Below are positions 9,419 to 19,148 of a stretch of 64,000 nt of DNA, piece after piece. Numbering within the stretch: position 1 is the first letter of the stretch; every line of letters starts with the position of its first letter. The stretch comes from Bradyrhizobium nitroreducens. Lineage in GTDB: Bacteria > Pseudomonadota > Alphaproteobacteria > Rhizobiales > Xanthobacteraceae. The stretch lies in NCBI RefSeq assembly GCF_002776695.1, contig NZ_LFJC01000003.1, forward strand, positions 2,024,487-2,088,486. Direction: 5' to 3'. The notes under the pieces are model-generated. The model searched no databases, was not told the origin of the DNA, and saw only the letters and a program-made list of their open reading frames with translations. The position numbers and the translations under genes were made by a program.

Positions 9419-10147
9419 CTACGGTCGAAGTATGCCGTTCGCCCTATCGGTTGGTGGCCGCACCACGCGCTTAATCCTGTCAAGCGTGTAGCTCTGGCCG
9501 CCGATCGACACCAAGATCGGGCTTGCGGTCAGATCGACCGAATCGACGATGCCTTGGACCTCGGTCGTAATCGGGACATTCTGATCGCTGCGTTCCTTCG
9601 CCGTTACGCTGATCTTGTAGACGCCGTCGGGCCACCTTCTCCCGTCATTTCCCTTGCCGTCCCATGCGAATTTATTCGCGCCCGCCGTGAGCGTGCGATC
9701 TTCCGAATAGACGGTCTGACCCGTCGGATTCGTGATCGAGACGACGGCACTCACCCTCTTCGGCGTCTGCAGGGACCAGCCGGCAGAGCCTCTGGCCAAC
9801 GTCGTGGTGCTGCCATCGACAACGGCCGTTGCACCGACGAAGGCCAGCGCTTGCGTGGACTGCACTGCCTTTTGACCATTCGCGAGCGTCGCAAGCAGGC
9901 TGTTGCCTTTGAGCTGCTGCTCGACCTGCGCAAATTGGACGAGTTGCTGAGTGAACTGATTGACGTTCAACGGGTCCAGCGGGTTCTGATTCCTCAGTTG
10001 CGTCGTCAACAAGGATAGAAACGTTTCGAAATTGTCAGCCAGTCCCGACTTCGTCGCGCCAGCCGATCTGGCTCCCGGATTTCCCGTTCCTGAAGCTGCC
10101 GAGGGAACGGCCACATTTGAGTTAGGCGGTGTCGCGTCGATTGCCAT
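9419..10147 (-). CDS. flgD: Flagellar hook-capping scaffold protein FlgD
   Basis: 242 residues. The FlgD N-terminal core is clear: NFETFLSLLTTQLRNQNPLDPLNVNQFTQQLVQFAQVEQQLKGNSLL. It is followed by the beta-rich FlgD Ig-like part with FAWDGKGNDGRRWPDGVYKISVTA. FlgD caps the growing hook and is lost when the hook is complete. It lies 258 bp upstream of flgH on the same strand and is the most upstream flagellar gene in this block. Confidence 0.93.
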   Translation of the reverse strand: MAIDATPPNSNVAVPSAASGTGNPGARSAGATKSGLADNFETFLSLLTTQLRNQNPLDPLNVNQFTQQLVQFAQVEQQLKGNSLLATLANGQKAVQSTQALAFVGATAVVDGSTTTLARGSAGWSLQTPKRVSAVVSITNPTGQTVYSEDRTLTAGANKFAWDGKGNDGRRWPDGVYKISVTAKERSDQNVPITTEVQGIVDSVDLTASPILVSIGGQSYTLDRIKRVVRPPTDRANGILRP

Positions 10148-10554
10148 CAGCCCTCCTCACGGACGGCCCGACAAGGGCGGCCGCACGAATTCGAAGTCGA
10201 TCATGCGTAAAGACCCCTCGAGCATTGCAATAACCTTACGTGGAGCGCGTCCGTTCGCGGATTGTTGGGAAGGAGGTCGATGGTGCGTCGTGCAGGCAGG
10301 GGCTGCCGTCGCCATTGCGAGGAGATCATGGCGCCGATTGAGGATGTAGCCATCGAGAGGGTCACTTGGACCAAGACAGCAAACCGCAAGCGGATCTCCG
10401 GCCACGGGCCCGGTGGATCAGGGAGACGGAGACAATCGGCCTGCTAGCGGATCCTTTCGGCCCGCTATCGCCCGGATCGTTGGCCATGCCCCCGAATGAG
10501 CGCGGCCAACGTGATCCGGCCCGAAACAATGGAGGGCATTCAGCGAGTCCCACT

Positions 10555-10603
10555 GCAGGCCGTTCGGAAGTGCGGGGCTGGCGTCACTTACCGAACGGCC
10601 TGC
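10555..10603. repeat. Long perfect inverted repeat (hairpin), unassigned
   Basis: GCAGGCCGTTCGG at 10555-10567 is the exact reverse complement of 10591-10603. The arms continue inward as AAGTG/CACTT with a single bulged A, leaving a 12-nt loop. That is 18 base pairs of stem in a region with no gene. No T-run follows on either side. Confidence 0.7.
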
Positions 10604-10678
10604 ATCTGGCGAGCGCGCAGAGTAGACAAGCGCGACCACCGAACCAGCTCGGATCGAATGTCAGCTTCGTCGTCCCAC

Positions 10679-10694
10679 ATTACGGCTAGATTAC
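10679..10694 (-). promoter_or_regulatory. GTAAT-N6-GTAAT direct repeat (putative OmpR-family site A)
   Basis: On the minus strand two exact GTAAT units start 11 bp apart. The same motif lies upstream of genes between 18.9 and 26.5 kb. On the minus strand this site points into the gene-free 10148-10678 stretch and lies about 75 bp before the 10555-10603 hairpin. Confidence 0.45.
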
Positions 10695-10764
10695 GAAGCT
10701 CGCGATCGTTCGGGAATTCAGGCAACGGACGATGCATGTAAAGCCAACGGCGGTGAGCCACGCA

Positions 10765-12300
10765 TCAATTTGGCCGAACGGGGCGCGGACCCGTCATAGC
10801 ATCCACAGTCTCCGGCCTGGAGGTATCAACCGAACCATCCCATCCACCCCCGAGCGCCTTGTTCAACGCGATATAGTCGATGGCGGTAAGAATTTGGTTC
10901 TCGATCAATGCATCTTCAGCATTGTAAAGCGAGCGCTGGGCAGTCAGCACGTCGAGGAAGCTCGAAGACCCGGCTTTGTAGAGGGATTGGGACAGGCTCG
11001 CTGCTTCGCGATAGGCCTCGACCGAGGTGGAGAGGGCGCGAGCGCGGAGGCGCTCCTGGCCGAGCGCGACCAGCGCGTCTTCAACATCCTTTAGTGCGGT
11101 GAGAATCGACAACCGATACGTGACGAAATGCTGATCACGTTGCGCCTCGGCAATCTCGACTGCCGCGCGCAACTTGCCGGCGTTGAAGATCGGCACGGTC
11201 ACAGTGGGGCCGAACGACCAGCTGATCGATGAACTCTTGCCGAGGTCGCCTAGTTGCGTGCCGGCCGTCGCGATGTTTCCGGTGAGACTCGCGCTCGGAT
11301 AGCGCGCGGCCTCAGCCTGCCCAATTCTGGCGGTGTATTGTGCGTATCGACGTTCGGCGAGCCGTACGTCAGGACGGGTCAGCAGAACGTCGGCTGGAAT
11401 TCCGGTCGGAATCGGCAGTCTTGGCCTGGGGACGGGTGCAGGTTTTTCCAAGCGCTCCTGCAGGGCTGCAGGTGGGCGTCCGGTGAGCACGGAGAGCCGG
11501 TGCACGGTCTGAACGTAGGAGGCCTGAAGTGTGGGGATCGCCGACCTCGTGGTCGCGGCCTGCCCGATCGCGTTCGCGAGGTCGACGGCCGATGCGGTGC
11601 CAGCCGCAAACCGGTCGCGGGTGATCTGGGTCGTTTCCTCCTGGGAGGCGGCGCTGCGCCGGGCGAGCGCGATACGGGCTTGATATCCGCGCGCCCGGGC
11701 GTAATCGGAGGCAACGTCGCCGATGAGCGTCAACAAGGCAGCGTCGAGGCTTTGTTCGGAGATGTCGATGCCGTAGGCAGCCGCCTCGACCGCGCGCCGG
11801 TTGGCTCCAAACAAATCGAGCTCCCAACTCGCATCGAACCCGGCCTGGAACAGCGTATAGGTGGCGCCAGAACCCGGCTGAGCGGACGTACCGATCGCAG
11901 GCGGCGAGCCGTTCGAAGGCGCGAGCGCAGAACCGTTGGTCCGTGTCACCATATCTCTGTTCGTGACCGTCGGAAACAGCGCGCCGACAGCCTGCCCATA
12001 GCTCGCCCGGGCCTCGCGAACTCTCGCCTTCGCCGTGGCGACATCCAGATTGCCAGCGACCGCCTCCTCGATCAGGTCGTTGAGGACAGGATCGCGCAAA
12101 CGCATCCACCAGCGCGACAGATCGGGGGGACGTGAGGATTTCGTCGCGTCTGTCTGGCTCCAATGCGACGGCATTGCCAGGAGCGGTGTCTGATAATCCG
12201 GGCCGACCGCACATCCGGCGAGGATCATTGAGAAGATGATCAACATTGCCGACGTGTGGACGTACGGCACACCGGGTACCATCGTTGTTGACCTTGTCAT
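10765..12300 (-). CDS. RND efflux outer-membrane lipoprotein, NodT/OprM family
   Basis: 511 residues. A lipoprotein signal (MLIIFSMILAGCAVGPDYQTP) is followed by two outer-membrane efflux protein (OEP) repeats, including the family landmarks FQAGFDASWELDLFG near residue 155 and VTVPIFNAGKLRAAVEIAEAQ near residue 370. It should form the trimeric outer-membrane channel for the pump encoded just upstream. The start at 12300 gives 18 residues before the hydrophobic core; MLIIF at 12246 may be the true start. It is the third gene of the adaptor-pump-channel operon, 29 bp after the pump gene. Confidence 0.9.
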   Translation of the reverse strand: MTRSTTMVPGVPYVHTSAMLIIFSMILAGCAVGPDYQTPLLAMPSHWSQTDATKSSRPPDLSRWWMRLRDPVLNDLIEEAVAGNLDVATAKARVREARASYGQAVGALFPTVTNRDMVTRTNGSALAPSNGSPPAIGTSAQPGSGATYTLFQAGFDASWELDLFGANRRAVEAAAYGIDISEQSLDAALLTLIGDVASDYARARGYQARIALARRSAASQEETTQITRDRFAAGTASAVDLANAIGQAATTRSAIPTLQASYVQTVHRLSVLTGRPPAALQERLEKPAPVPRPRLPIPTGIPADVLLTRPDVRLAERRYAQYTARIGQAEAARYPSASLTGNIATAGTQLGDLGKSSSISWSFGPTVTVPIFNAGKLRAAVEIAEAQRDQHFVTYRLSILTALKDVEDALVALGQERLRARALSTSVEAYREAASLSQSLYKAGSSSFLDVLTAQRSLYNAEDALIENQILTAIDYIALNKALGGGWDGSVDTSRPETVDAMTGPRPVRPN

Positions 12301-12329
12301 TGAATTGCACCCGTCCCCGTCGGCCGGCC

Positions 12330-15300
12330 CTAAGTATTTCCCGCGCTCGGGTCTGCGGCGTTTGTCGTCGCCTCCGTCTGGGTTGCGTGCCTGGACGCGC
12401 GACAGATGGTTACGAACAGCAGGGGGACGAAAAAGATCGCAACCACCGTGGCGGCGATCATGCCGCCCATGACGCCGATGCCGATCGAGTTCTGCGCGCC
12501 AGATCCCGCGCCGCTCGCGATCGCAAGTGGCGCCACGCCCAGGATGAAGGCGAAGGACGTCATCAAAATCGGACGCAAGCGCTGGCGCGCGGCAAGGAGC
12601 GTCGCGTTCGTCAACGCCATGCCCGCTCGTTGGTGGGAGATGGCGAACTCAACGATCAGGATGGCATTCTTGGCCGCAAGCCCGATCGTCGTCAGCAATC
12701 CGATCTTGAAGTAGACGTCGTTGGTTTGACCGAACAGGAATGCTGCGGCGAGAGCACCGAGAACGCCGATCGGCACCGAGAGCACAACAGCGAATGGAAC
12801 CGACCAGCTCTCATAGAGTGCGGCAAGGCACAGGAAAACGACGAGGACCGAGATTGCGTAAAGCGCGGTCGCTTGATTGCCGGATAGCTTCTCCTGCCGC
12901 GACAGGCCCGCCCAATCATGACTGAAGCCCGCCGGCAAAGCGGCGACCAGACGATTGATTTCGTTCATGGCGTCGCCCGAGCTAACGCTAGGGGCAGGAT
13001 CGCCCTGGATCTCGACGGCGGGCGATCCGTTGTAGCGCTCGAGACGAGGTGAGCCGAAAGTCCAGCGGCCGGTTGCGAACGACGAAAATGGCACCATTGT
13101 GCCGGAGCTGTTCCGGACCTGCCAGCGATCGATATCCTCGGGCTGCATCCGGAAATCGGCTGCTGACTGAATATAGACCCTCTTGCCCCGGCCACGGTCG
13201 ATGAAGTCGTTCACGTAGCTGCTGCCCCACGCCATCGACAACGTGGCATTGATGTCGGACAGGTTGATCCCAAGAGCGCTGGCTTTTTCCTGGTCGATGT
13301 CGATCGAGAACTGCGGTGTGTCGTCCTGACCGTTCGGACGGGTGTTGCTCAAGAGCCTGGTTTGACCTGCCGCAGACAGCAATTGGTCTCGCGCAGTCAG
13401 CAGCTTGTCGTGGCCAGCACCTGCGATGTCCTTGAGATAGAAGTCGAACCCGTTGCTCGTGCCCATTCCCTCGATCGCAGGTGGCGACAGAGCGAAAACC
13501 TGTGCGTCTCGAATGCCGGCGAAAACGTCCATCGCTCGCTTCACGACCGCCCCGGCAGAGAGTTCCGGCGCCTTGCGCTCGGCAAAGTCCTTCAGCCGCA
13601 CAAAGGCCATCCCCACATTCTGGCCCAGGCCGCCGAAGGAAAAGCCTTGCACGGTCATGATGCCGTCGACGGCCTTGCCTTCGTGATCCAGGAAATGCCG
13701 CGTGACCTGGTCAAGCACATTTTCCGTGCGGCCGCTCGTGGCGCCGACCGGCAATTGCACGCTGACCATGAGCAGACCTTGGTCCTCCTGCGGCAGGAAC
13801 GAACTCGGCAGACGGGTAAAGAGCAACGTGGCCGCAGCGATCATGGCGCCAAATGCTACAAATCCCCGCGCCGGGCGCCGCAGGATGGCCTTGGCGCCGC
13901 CATGATAGGCCTCTGTGGTACGTTCCATGCCGCGGTTGAACCAGCTGAACAAACCCCTCCTGCCGGCGTGCGGGCCCGGGGCGCGGAGTATCGTGGCGCA
14001 AAGCGCCGGCGTCAGGACCAGTGCGACGACGACCGACAACACCATTGCCGAAACGATCGTGACCGAGAATTGGCGATAGATGACGCCGACCGAACCGCTG
14101 AAGAATGCCATCGGCACGAAGACTGCGGACAATACCGTCGTGATTCCGATGAGCGCGCCGGTGATCTCGGTCATCGACTTGCGGGTCGCCTCGCGCGGCG
14201 ACAGGCCCTCGTCGTGCATGACGCGTTCGACATTCTCGACCACGACAATGGCGTCGTCGACCAGTAGTCCGATCGCCAGCACCATGGCGAACATCGTGAG
14301 CGTGTTGGTCGAATACCCCGCGATCGACAGGACCGCGAAAGTCCCCAGCAGCACCACGGGGACTGCCAGCGTCGGGATGAGCGTGGCTCGGACGTTCTGC
14401 AGAAACACCAACATGACAAGGAAGACCAGCACGATCGCCTCCACGAGGGTGTTGGTCACTTGCGCGATCGAGATCTGGACGAACGGCGTCGTGTCATAGG
14501 GATAGACGACCTGCATTCCGTCCGGAAAGGTCGGTGCGAGCCGGTCAATAGCCGCTTTGACCGCCGCCGCCGTGCGGACGGCGTTGGCGCCGGTCGCCAG
14601 ATTGACGGCGAGTCCGGTTGCCGGCATGCCGTTGTAGGTTGATGCGCTGGTGTAGTCCTCCGCGCCGAGCTCGACGGTCGCGACATCGTCGAGACGGACG
14701 AGTGAGCCGTCGGCCGCGCTCCTGAGGATGATGTTGCGAAACTGTTCCGGTGTCTGCAGGCGGCTCTGCGCGGTGACGGTGGCATTGAGCTGCTGTCCCT
14801 TGCGCGCCGGGAGGCCGCCGAGCTGTCCAGCCGAGACTTGTGTGTTTTGCGTCTGGATCGCAGTCGCGACATCGGTCGGAGTGAGCGCGTATTTGGCGAG
14901 CTTGTCCGGATCGAGCCAGATGCGCATTGCATAGCCGGCGCCGAACAGTTGCGTGTTGCCGACGCCCTCAACGCGCTTGAGCGTATCGTTGAGCGAACTC
15001 TTGACATAGTCGGACAGATCGGTGTCGGTCATCTTGCCGTTGGTTGAGACAAAGCCAACGACCATCAGGAAGCCGCTCGACGATTTGGTGACTGTAAGGC
15101 CATTGGCTTGAACCATCGTCGGCAGCAACGCAGTGACGAGCTGAAGCTTATTCTGCACCTGCATCTGTGCGATGTCGGGATTGGCCTTGCTGGTGAAGGT
15201 CAGGGTGATCTCGGCCTGACCGGTCAAGGTCGATGTCGAGGTCATGTAGTCAAGATTGTCGAGACCGGTCATGCCCTGCTCGATGATCTTGGTGACCGAA

Positions 15301-15479
15301 TTTTCGACCGTCTTCGCGTCGGCTCCTGGATAGTTGGCGGTGATCTGGATGGTCGGGGGCGCGATCTCCGGATACTGCGAAACGGAAAGCGTGGAGAGCG
15401 CAAGCAAGCCGCTGAGCATGATCACGATCGCGATCACCCAGGCGAAGATCGGCCGGTTGATGAAGAACACCGAGATCAT
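12330..15479 (-). CDS. RND multidrug efflux pump, HAE1 (AcrB/MexB-like) family
   Basis: 1049 residues, the usual length. The opening [24 protein letters not shown] is transmembrane helix 1. The proton-relay acids are Asp408-Asp409 in [16 protein letters not shown] of TM4, and the matching Lys lies in [13 protein letters not shown] of TM10. Two large periplasmic porter/docking loops lie between TM1-2 and TM7-8. This is the inner-membrane proton-drug antiporter of a tripartite pump. It starts 3 bp after the adaptor stop and is followed by the outer-membrane channel. The substrate cannot be read from sequence; regulation is probably by the divergent two-component pair at 17034-18814. Confidence 0.94.
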   Translation of the reverse strand: MISVFFINRPIFAWVIAIVIMLSGLLALSTLSVSQYPEIAPPTIQITANYPGADAKTVENSVTKIIEQGMTGLDNLDYMTSTSTLTGQAEITLTFTSKANPDIAQMQVQNKLQLVTALLPTMVQANGLTVTKSSSGFLMVVGFVSTNGKMTDTDLSDYVKSSLNDTLKRVEGVGNTQLFGAGYAMRIWLDPDKLAKYALTPTDVATAIQTQNTQVSAGQLGGLPARKGQQLNATVTAQSRLQTPEQFRNIILRSAADGSLVRLDDVATVELGAEDYTSASTYNGMPATGLAVNLATGANAVRTAAAVKAAIDRLAPTFPDGMQVVYPYDTTPFVQISIAQVTNTLVEAIVLVFLVMLVFLQNVRATLIPTLAVPVVLLGTFAVLSIAGYSTNTLTMFAMVLAIGLLVDDAIVVVENVERVMHDEGLSPREATRKSMTEITGALIGITTVLSAVFVPMAFFSGSVGVIYRQFSVTIVSAMVLSVVVALVLTPALCATILRAPGPHAGRRGLFSWFNRGMERTTEAYHGGAKAILRRPARGFVAFGAMIAAATLLFTRLPSSFLPQEDQGLLMVSVQLPVGATSGRTENVLDQVTRHFLDHEGKAVDGIMTVQGFSFGGLGQNVGMAFVRLKDFAERKAPELSAGAVVKRAMDVFAGIRDAQVFALSPPAIEGMGTSNGFDFYLKDIAGAGHDKLLTARDQLLSAAGQTRLLSNTRPNGQDDTPQFSIDIDQEKASALGINLSDINATLSMAWGSSYVNDFIDRGRGKRVYIQSAADFRMQPEDIDRWQVRNSSGTMVPFSSFATGRWTFGSPRLERYNGSPAVEIQGDPAPSVSSGDAMNEINRLVAALPAGFSHDWAGLSRQEKLSGNQATALYAISVLVVFLCLAALYESWSVPFAVVLSVPIGVLGALAAAFLFGQTNDVYFKIGLLTTIGLAAKNAILIVEFAISHQRAGMALTNATLLAARQRLRPILMTSFAFILGVAPLAIASGAGSGAQNSIGIGVMGGMIAATVVAIFFVPLLFVTICRASRHATQTEATTNAADPSAGNT

Positions 15480-15482
15480 GCG

Positions 15483-16676
15483 TCAGCCTTTTGCCTGATC
15501 CCTGGATGTCGCTGGCCCTCGCTCGCGCACCTCGCCGGTGGTGTCGTCGATCACGACCTCGGCAGCTTTGGCCTGCTGTCCGACGCGCACGAACTGCAGG
15601 CCCTCGACAACGATGCGGTCGCCGTCGCCAACTCCTGCCGTGACGAGCCAGCTATTGCCGATACTTCGCCCAATCGTGAGCACGCGCTCCTCGATCTTGT
15701 CCTTTGTGCCGAGAATCAGTGCGGTTGCCTCCCCCTTGACGTTGTGCGTGACGGCGCGCTGCGGGACGAGGAAGCTGTTCGGCGCGACGCCTTCCTCGAC
15801 GATGGCCCGGACATACATCCCGGGCAGCAGCAGACGCTCGGGATTGGGGAACGCCGCTCGGACAGTGAACGTCCCCGTCGCCGGATTGACATTGGCTTCC
15901 GCGAATTCGAGACGACCCGTGACGGGATAGATCGTACCGTTCTCGAGCTTTAACCTGACCCTGACATTCTGGCCCGAGAGCTTGATACGCCCCGCATCGA
16001 TGGCTTGTCGCAGGTTGAGCAGATTGGTGCTCGACTGGGTGACGTCGACGTAAATCGGGTCGAGCGTGCGGACCGTGGTGAGGGCAATGGCCTGGCCTGC
16101 GGTTACCAGAGCACCCGGGGTGAGCGAGGACTTGTCGGTTCGGCCGCCGATCGGCGCCTTGATCGTCGTATAGTCGAGGTTGATCCTCGCGGTGGCGACA
16201 TTCGCCTTGGCGGTCGCCACGTCAGCTCGGGCCTGGGCCAGCACTGCAACGGCGTCATCGAGATCCTGCTTGCTGACGGCGTTCTGCCTCGCCAGTCCCT
16301 GGTATCTATCGACCTTGGCCTGCGCGCTGGGCACCGACGACTCCGCCTTCTGCAAGGCGGCTACGGCGTTATCATGAGCGGCTTGGTAGGGCGCGGGATC
16401 GATCTGATAGAGCGGCGTCCCCTCGGCGACCTCGCCTCCCTCCTGGAATAGGCGCTTCAGGATGATCCCCACGACCTGTGGCCGGACTTCCGCCACAAGG
16501 GAAGCAACAACGCGACCGGGCAGCTCAGCTGTGATGGCGACAGTCCGCGGATGCAACGTGACAACACGCACCTCGGGACGAGCCGCCGATGCGCTGCCTT
16601 TGTCGTTTGATCCGGACTCGCAGCCGGCGAGCGCAAGGACGGCCGTCACCGTGACGATCGTCAACTGAAGATTCAT
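15483..16676 (-). CDS. RND efflux periplasmic adaptor (membrane fusion protein)
   Basis: 397 residues. The lipoprotein signal is MNLQLTIVTVTAVLALAGC. The rest follows the HlyD/AcrA plan: a barrel-sandwich half (AELPGRVVASLVAEVRPQV), an alpha-helical hairpin (residues 100-165), the second lipoyl half (ARINLDYTTIKAPIGGRT), a beta-barrel and a membrane-proximal domain. It links the inner-membrane pump to the outer-membrane channel. It is first in the operon and is divergent from the response regulator, with a 357-bp shared control region. Confidence 0.92.
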   Translation of the reverse strand: MNLQLTIVTVTAVLALAGCESGSNDKGSASAARPEVRVVTLHPRTVAITAELPGRVVASLVAEVRPQVVGIILKRLFQEGGEVAEGTPLYQIDPAPYQAAHDNAVAALQKAESSVPSAQAKVDRYQGLARQNAVSKQDLDDAVAVLAQARADVATAKANVATARINLDYTTIKAPIGGRTDKSSLTPGALVTAGQAIALTTVRTLDPIYVDVTQSSTNLLNLRQAIDAGRIKLSGQNVRVRLKLENGTIYPVTGRLEFAEANVNPATGTFTVRAAFPNPERLLLPGMYVRAIVEEGVAPNSFLVPQRAVTHNVKGEATALILGTKDKIEERVLTIGRSIGNSWLVTAGVGDGDRIVVEGLQFVRVGQQAKAAEVVIDDTTGEVRERGPATSRDQAKG

Positions 16677-16781
16677 GGATGGACACTTTCAGGACGTGCT
16701 TGAGCGCCCCCGTCCGCACCGCGGCAGGCCGTCGAGGCTTCGGCGATGAACTAAGCGCCCGACGTTCGCGGTCCGTGGAGA

Positions 16782-16803
16782 TTTGATGGAGGTTTGATGG
16801 AGG
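16782..16803. promoter_or_regulatory. Perfect 11-bp tandem repeat in the divergent efflux/regulator promoter region
   Basis: TTTGATGGAGG occurs twice head to tail (16782-16792 and 16793-16803); the preceding 11 bases keep TGGAG in the same phase. Two or three direct repeats with an 11-bp period are the classic layout for OmpR/PhoB-family regulators. It lies about 106-127 bp upstream of the adaptor start. The rest of the 16677-17033 gap shows no gene. Confidence 0.6.
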
Positions 16804-17033
16804 CGGCGGGAGGCTGACGGCATCCACTGGATGGGAATAGAAATGCCTTATGGTTCAGTCCACTGCATGGTCTGGCGACGCGTCACCACGCGTCTTTGCG
16901 GGAGTTCACAGCAGACGGAAATTCGGCCATATGTTCGGACGGGCCGACCCAAAATTCCGCGGCTCGATCCGACGCACCGCCGAGCCGCGGCTGTGACGCG
17001 TGATATGAGCCAGCCAACCAGACCAAACAAGAT

Positions 17034-17720
17034 ATGAACGAACTCATCCTTGTCGCCGAAGACGAGCCGGAAATCGTCACGATACTCGAAGCTTATTTGG
17101 CGCGGGAAGGATTTCGAACCGTGAGCGCCGCGGATGGCCAGGTCGCGCTCGATCAACATGCAATTCTGAAGCCTGACCTTGTCCTCCTGGACGTGAACAT
17201 GCCAAAAGTCGACGGTTGGGAAGTGCTGACCGAGTTGCGGCGTCGCGGCGACACGGCTGTGATCATGGTCACGGCGCTCGACGAGGACATCGATCGACTG
17301 CAAGGACTGCGTCTCGGCGCCGATGACTACGTCATCAAACCGTTCAATCCCGCGGAGGTCGTCGCCCGCGCGAAGGCGGTCCTGCGGCGGACCAGCGCGT
17401 CGGGCAATAGCGCCGTGGTTCGGATTGGCAAGCTCGAGATCGATCTCGAAAGTTATCTCGCCAGGGTCCTGAACGATGACGCGGTGAGATCGCTGTCACT
17501 CACGCTCACGGAATTCCGGCTTCTCGCTCACATGGCGAAGTCTCCGATGCGGGCTTTCAGCCGGAGTGAGTTGGTCGACGCCTGCCTTCCTGGTGGTGAT
17601 GCCCTCGAACGCACCGTCGACAGCCATGTGAGCAATCTGCGCCGCAAGCTCGACGAGGCTGGCGCGTCGGGCATGATGTCCGTCATTCGCGGTATCGGGT
17701 ATCGGCTGGCGGCGCTATGA
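17034..17720 (+). CDS. OmpR-family response regulator (BaeR/AdeR-like)
   Basis: 228 residues. The receiver domain has the acidic pocket Glu9-Asp10, phospho-acceptor Asp53 (LVLLDVNMP), Thr80 and Lys102 (DDYVIKPF). The C-terminal winged helix ends NLRRKLDEAGASGMMSVIRGIGYRLAAL. It pairs with the kinase that overlaps its stop by 4 bp. Divergent orientation from an RND operon is the arrangement of AdeRS-type systems, so it most likely controls efflux expression, perhaps through the 16782-16803 repeat. Confidence 0.92.
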   Translation: MNELILVAEDEPEIVTILEAYLAREGFRTVSAADGQVALDQHAILKPDLVLLDVNMPKVDGWEVLTELRRRGDTAVIMVTALDEDIDRLQGLRLGADDYVIKPFNPAEVVARAKAVLRRTSASGNSAVVRIGKLEIDLESYLARVLNDDAVRSLSLTLTEFRLLAHMAKSPMRAFSRSELVDACLPGGDALERTVDSHVSNLRRKLDEAGASGMMSVIRGIGYRLAAL

Positions 17721-18814
17721 AGCGGTATCGACTGAGCCGGCAGATCGCCCTGTCAATGAGCATGGTCGTAGCCATTGCGGTCCTGATCGTTTTCGTCGGC
17801 TCGTTCATCTTCTACGCGGTTTACCTGACTTGGTTCCCCCCGCCGCCCGGCCCGCCCCCACTTCTCCCCGAGGCGCCGGACTTCGTATTGATCGCAGTCT
17901 TTCTCCTCCTGTGCCTGATCATCGCGATCGTTGCCGCCCTGCGCCTCGCCGAGCGAATCCTTGCTCCCCTGAACTCTGTCGCAGAGGGGGCGCGAAGGAT
18001 CGCGGCCGGCGATCTGACGGCCCGTGCATCTCCGGGCGACCGGTCGCTGGGCGAAACGGCCCACCTGGTCGACGATTTCAATGCGATGGCGCAGCGATTG
18101 GAAGACACCGCGGAGGCCATGGTTTCGTGGAACGCCACCGTCGCACACGAGCTTCGAACTCCGCTGACGATCCTGCGCGGCCGGATTCAAGGTCTCACTG
18201 ACGGGCTGTTCGAGCCGACCGACGAATTGTTTGGAACTCTATTATGGCAGATTGAAAGCTTGTCGCGGCTGGTCGACGATCTTCGTATCGTTACCTTGTC
18301 GGACAGTCGTCGACTTGAGATGCGCTTTGTATTGACGGACGTGGAACAAGACGTGCGCGAGGTGGTGGACGTCATGAGGCCAAGGCTCGTCGGAGCAGGC
18401 TTCTCGGTCGAAATGAACACTCGCCCAATCGTTTTGGCTTGCGATAGTGTTCGATTGCGGCAGGCATTGTTGGCCCTCCTCGAGAATGCGCGCCGCTATG
18501 CGACGCCGGGGCGTCTTCAGGTCTTGATGAGAGTCGATAGCGACGGCCTCGTCGTAACTGTCGAGGATCAAGGACCGGGTCTCAGTCCGGACTTTGCCCC
18601 CCACGCCTTCGACGCGTTCTCGCGGGCAGAGGTCTCGCGCTCGCGGCAACTCGGTGGGTCGGGCCTGGGTCTATCTGTGGTGCGCGCCATCGCGGAGTCT
18701 CATAACGGCCGGGCCGCATACAAGGCATCTGCGACCGGCGGCTCAATCTTTGAGATTATTCTGCCTCTCAATGGCGTCACTGATGCCGCGCCATCCCGGT
18801 CCATGCAGCCCTGA
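17717..18814 (+). CDS. Sensor histidine kinase (BaeS/AdeS-like)
   Basis: 365 residues, ATGA overlap with the regulator gene. Two membrane helices (about 13-37 and 56-75) flank a very short proline-rich periplasmic loop (PPPPGPPPLLPEAP), so it probably senses membrane events rather than a periplasmic ligand. A HAMP segment follows, then the H-box VAHELRTPL with His144, and the HATPase boxes: N (LLENARRYA), G1 (VEDQGPGLS) and G2 (GGSGLGLSVV). It should phosphorylate the adjacent response regulator. Confidence 0.92.
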   Translation: MKRYRLSRQIALSMSMVVAIAVLIVFVGSFIFYAVYLTWFPPPPGPPPLLPEAPDFVLIAVFLLLCLIIAIVAALRLAERILAPLNSVAEGARRIAAGDLTARASPGDRSLGETAHLVDDFNAMAQRLEDTAEAMVSWNATVAHELRTPLTILRGRIQGLTDGLFEPTDELFGTLLWQIESLSRLVDDLRIVTLSDSRRLEMRFVLTDVEQDVREVVDVMRPRLVGAGFSVEMNTRPIVLACDSVRLRQALLALLENARRYATPGRLQVLMRVDSDGLVVTVEDQGPGLSPDFAPHAFDAFSRAEVSRSRQLGGSGLGLSVVRAIAESHNGRAAYKASATGGSIFEIILPLNGVTDAAPSRSMQP

Positions 18815-18902
18815 TAGCGGCTAGAGAATAGCATTCAGCCTTTGACGGGTCGTATTGGGCGAGCAACCGCACCCTCCCGGAGCGAAGATCGGTTCAGATC
18901 AC

Positions 18903-18918
18903 GTAATACGTCTGCAAT
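18903..18918 (+). promoter_or_regulatory. GTAAT-N6-GCAAT direct repeat (putative site B)
   Basis: GTAAT at 18903 and GCAAT at 18914 are 11 bp apart, about 230 bp upstream of the next regulator gene and 90 bp after the previous kinase. It may be a distal second site for the 19149 operon. Confidence 0.4.
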
Positions 18919-19086
18919 CGACAGTCGTGAGTAAGCGGCGGCCTGCAATGTCAGAGGGTTCTCTTTAGGTTAACGAACGGTCACATGGAGTTGGATGACG
19001 GAGGCAAAGAATGGCCCATTTTCGAAGCCTGTGGCGCGCAGCTCGGCTACAGGCCGACCGGGAGCCGGCCCAGCCGCCAGATGGCG

Positions 19087-19113
19087 GTAATCCTATTGTA
19101 ATGTTACAGTCAT
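19087..19113 (+). promoter_or_regulatory. Triple 11-bp direct repeat upstream of two-component operon 2 (site C)
   Basis: GTAAT (19087), GTAAT (19098) and GTCAT (19109) are spaced exactly 11 bp. The last unit ends 35 bp before the TTG start at 19149, almost the same geometry as at the paralogous operon at 23746. This is consistent with autoregulation. The rest of 18815-19148 shows no gene. Confidence 0.6.
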
Positions 19114-19148
19114 CCTTCAGTGCGCCAGGATCGCCGGAGGAGTCTATA

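Larger units (their letters stand above)
10148..10764. other. 617-bp gap between flgD and the NodT-type factor
   Basis: No convincing protein is encoded. The gap contains a very stable inverted repeat (10555-10603) and a GTAAT-N6-GTAAT direct repeat (10679-10694, minus strand), both listed separately. Together they suggest a regulated non-coding transcript or an unrecognised leader rather than empty spacer. Confidence 0.4.
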
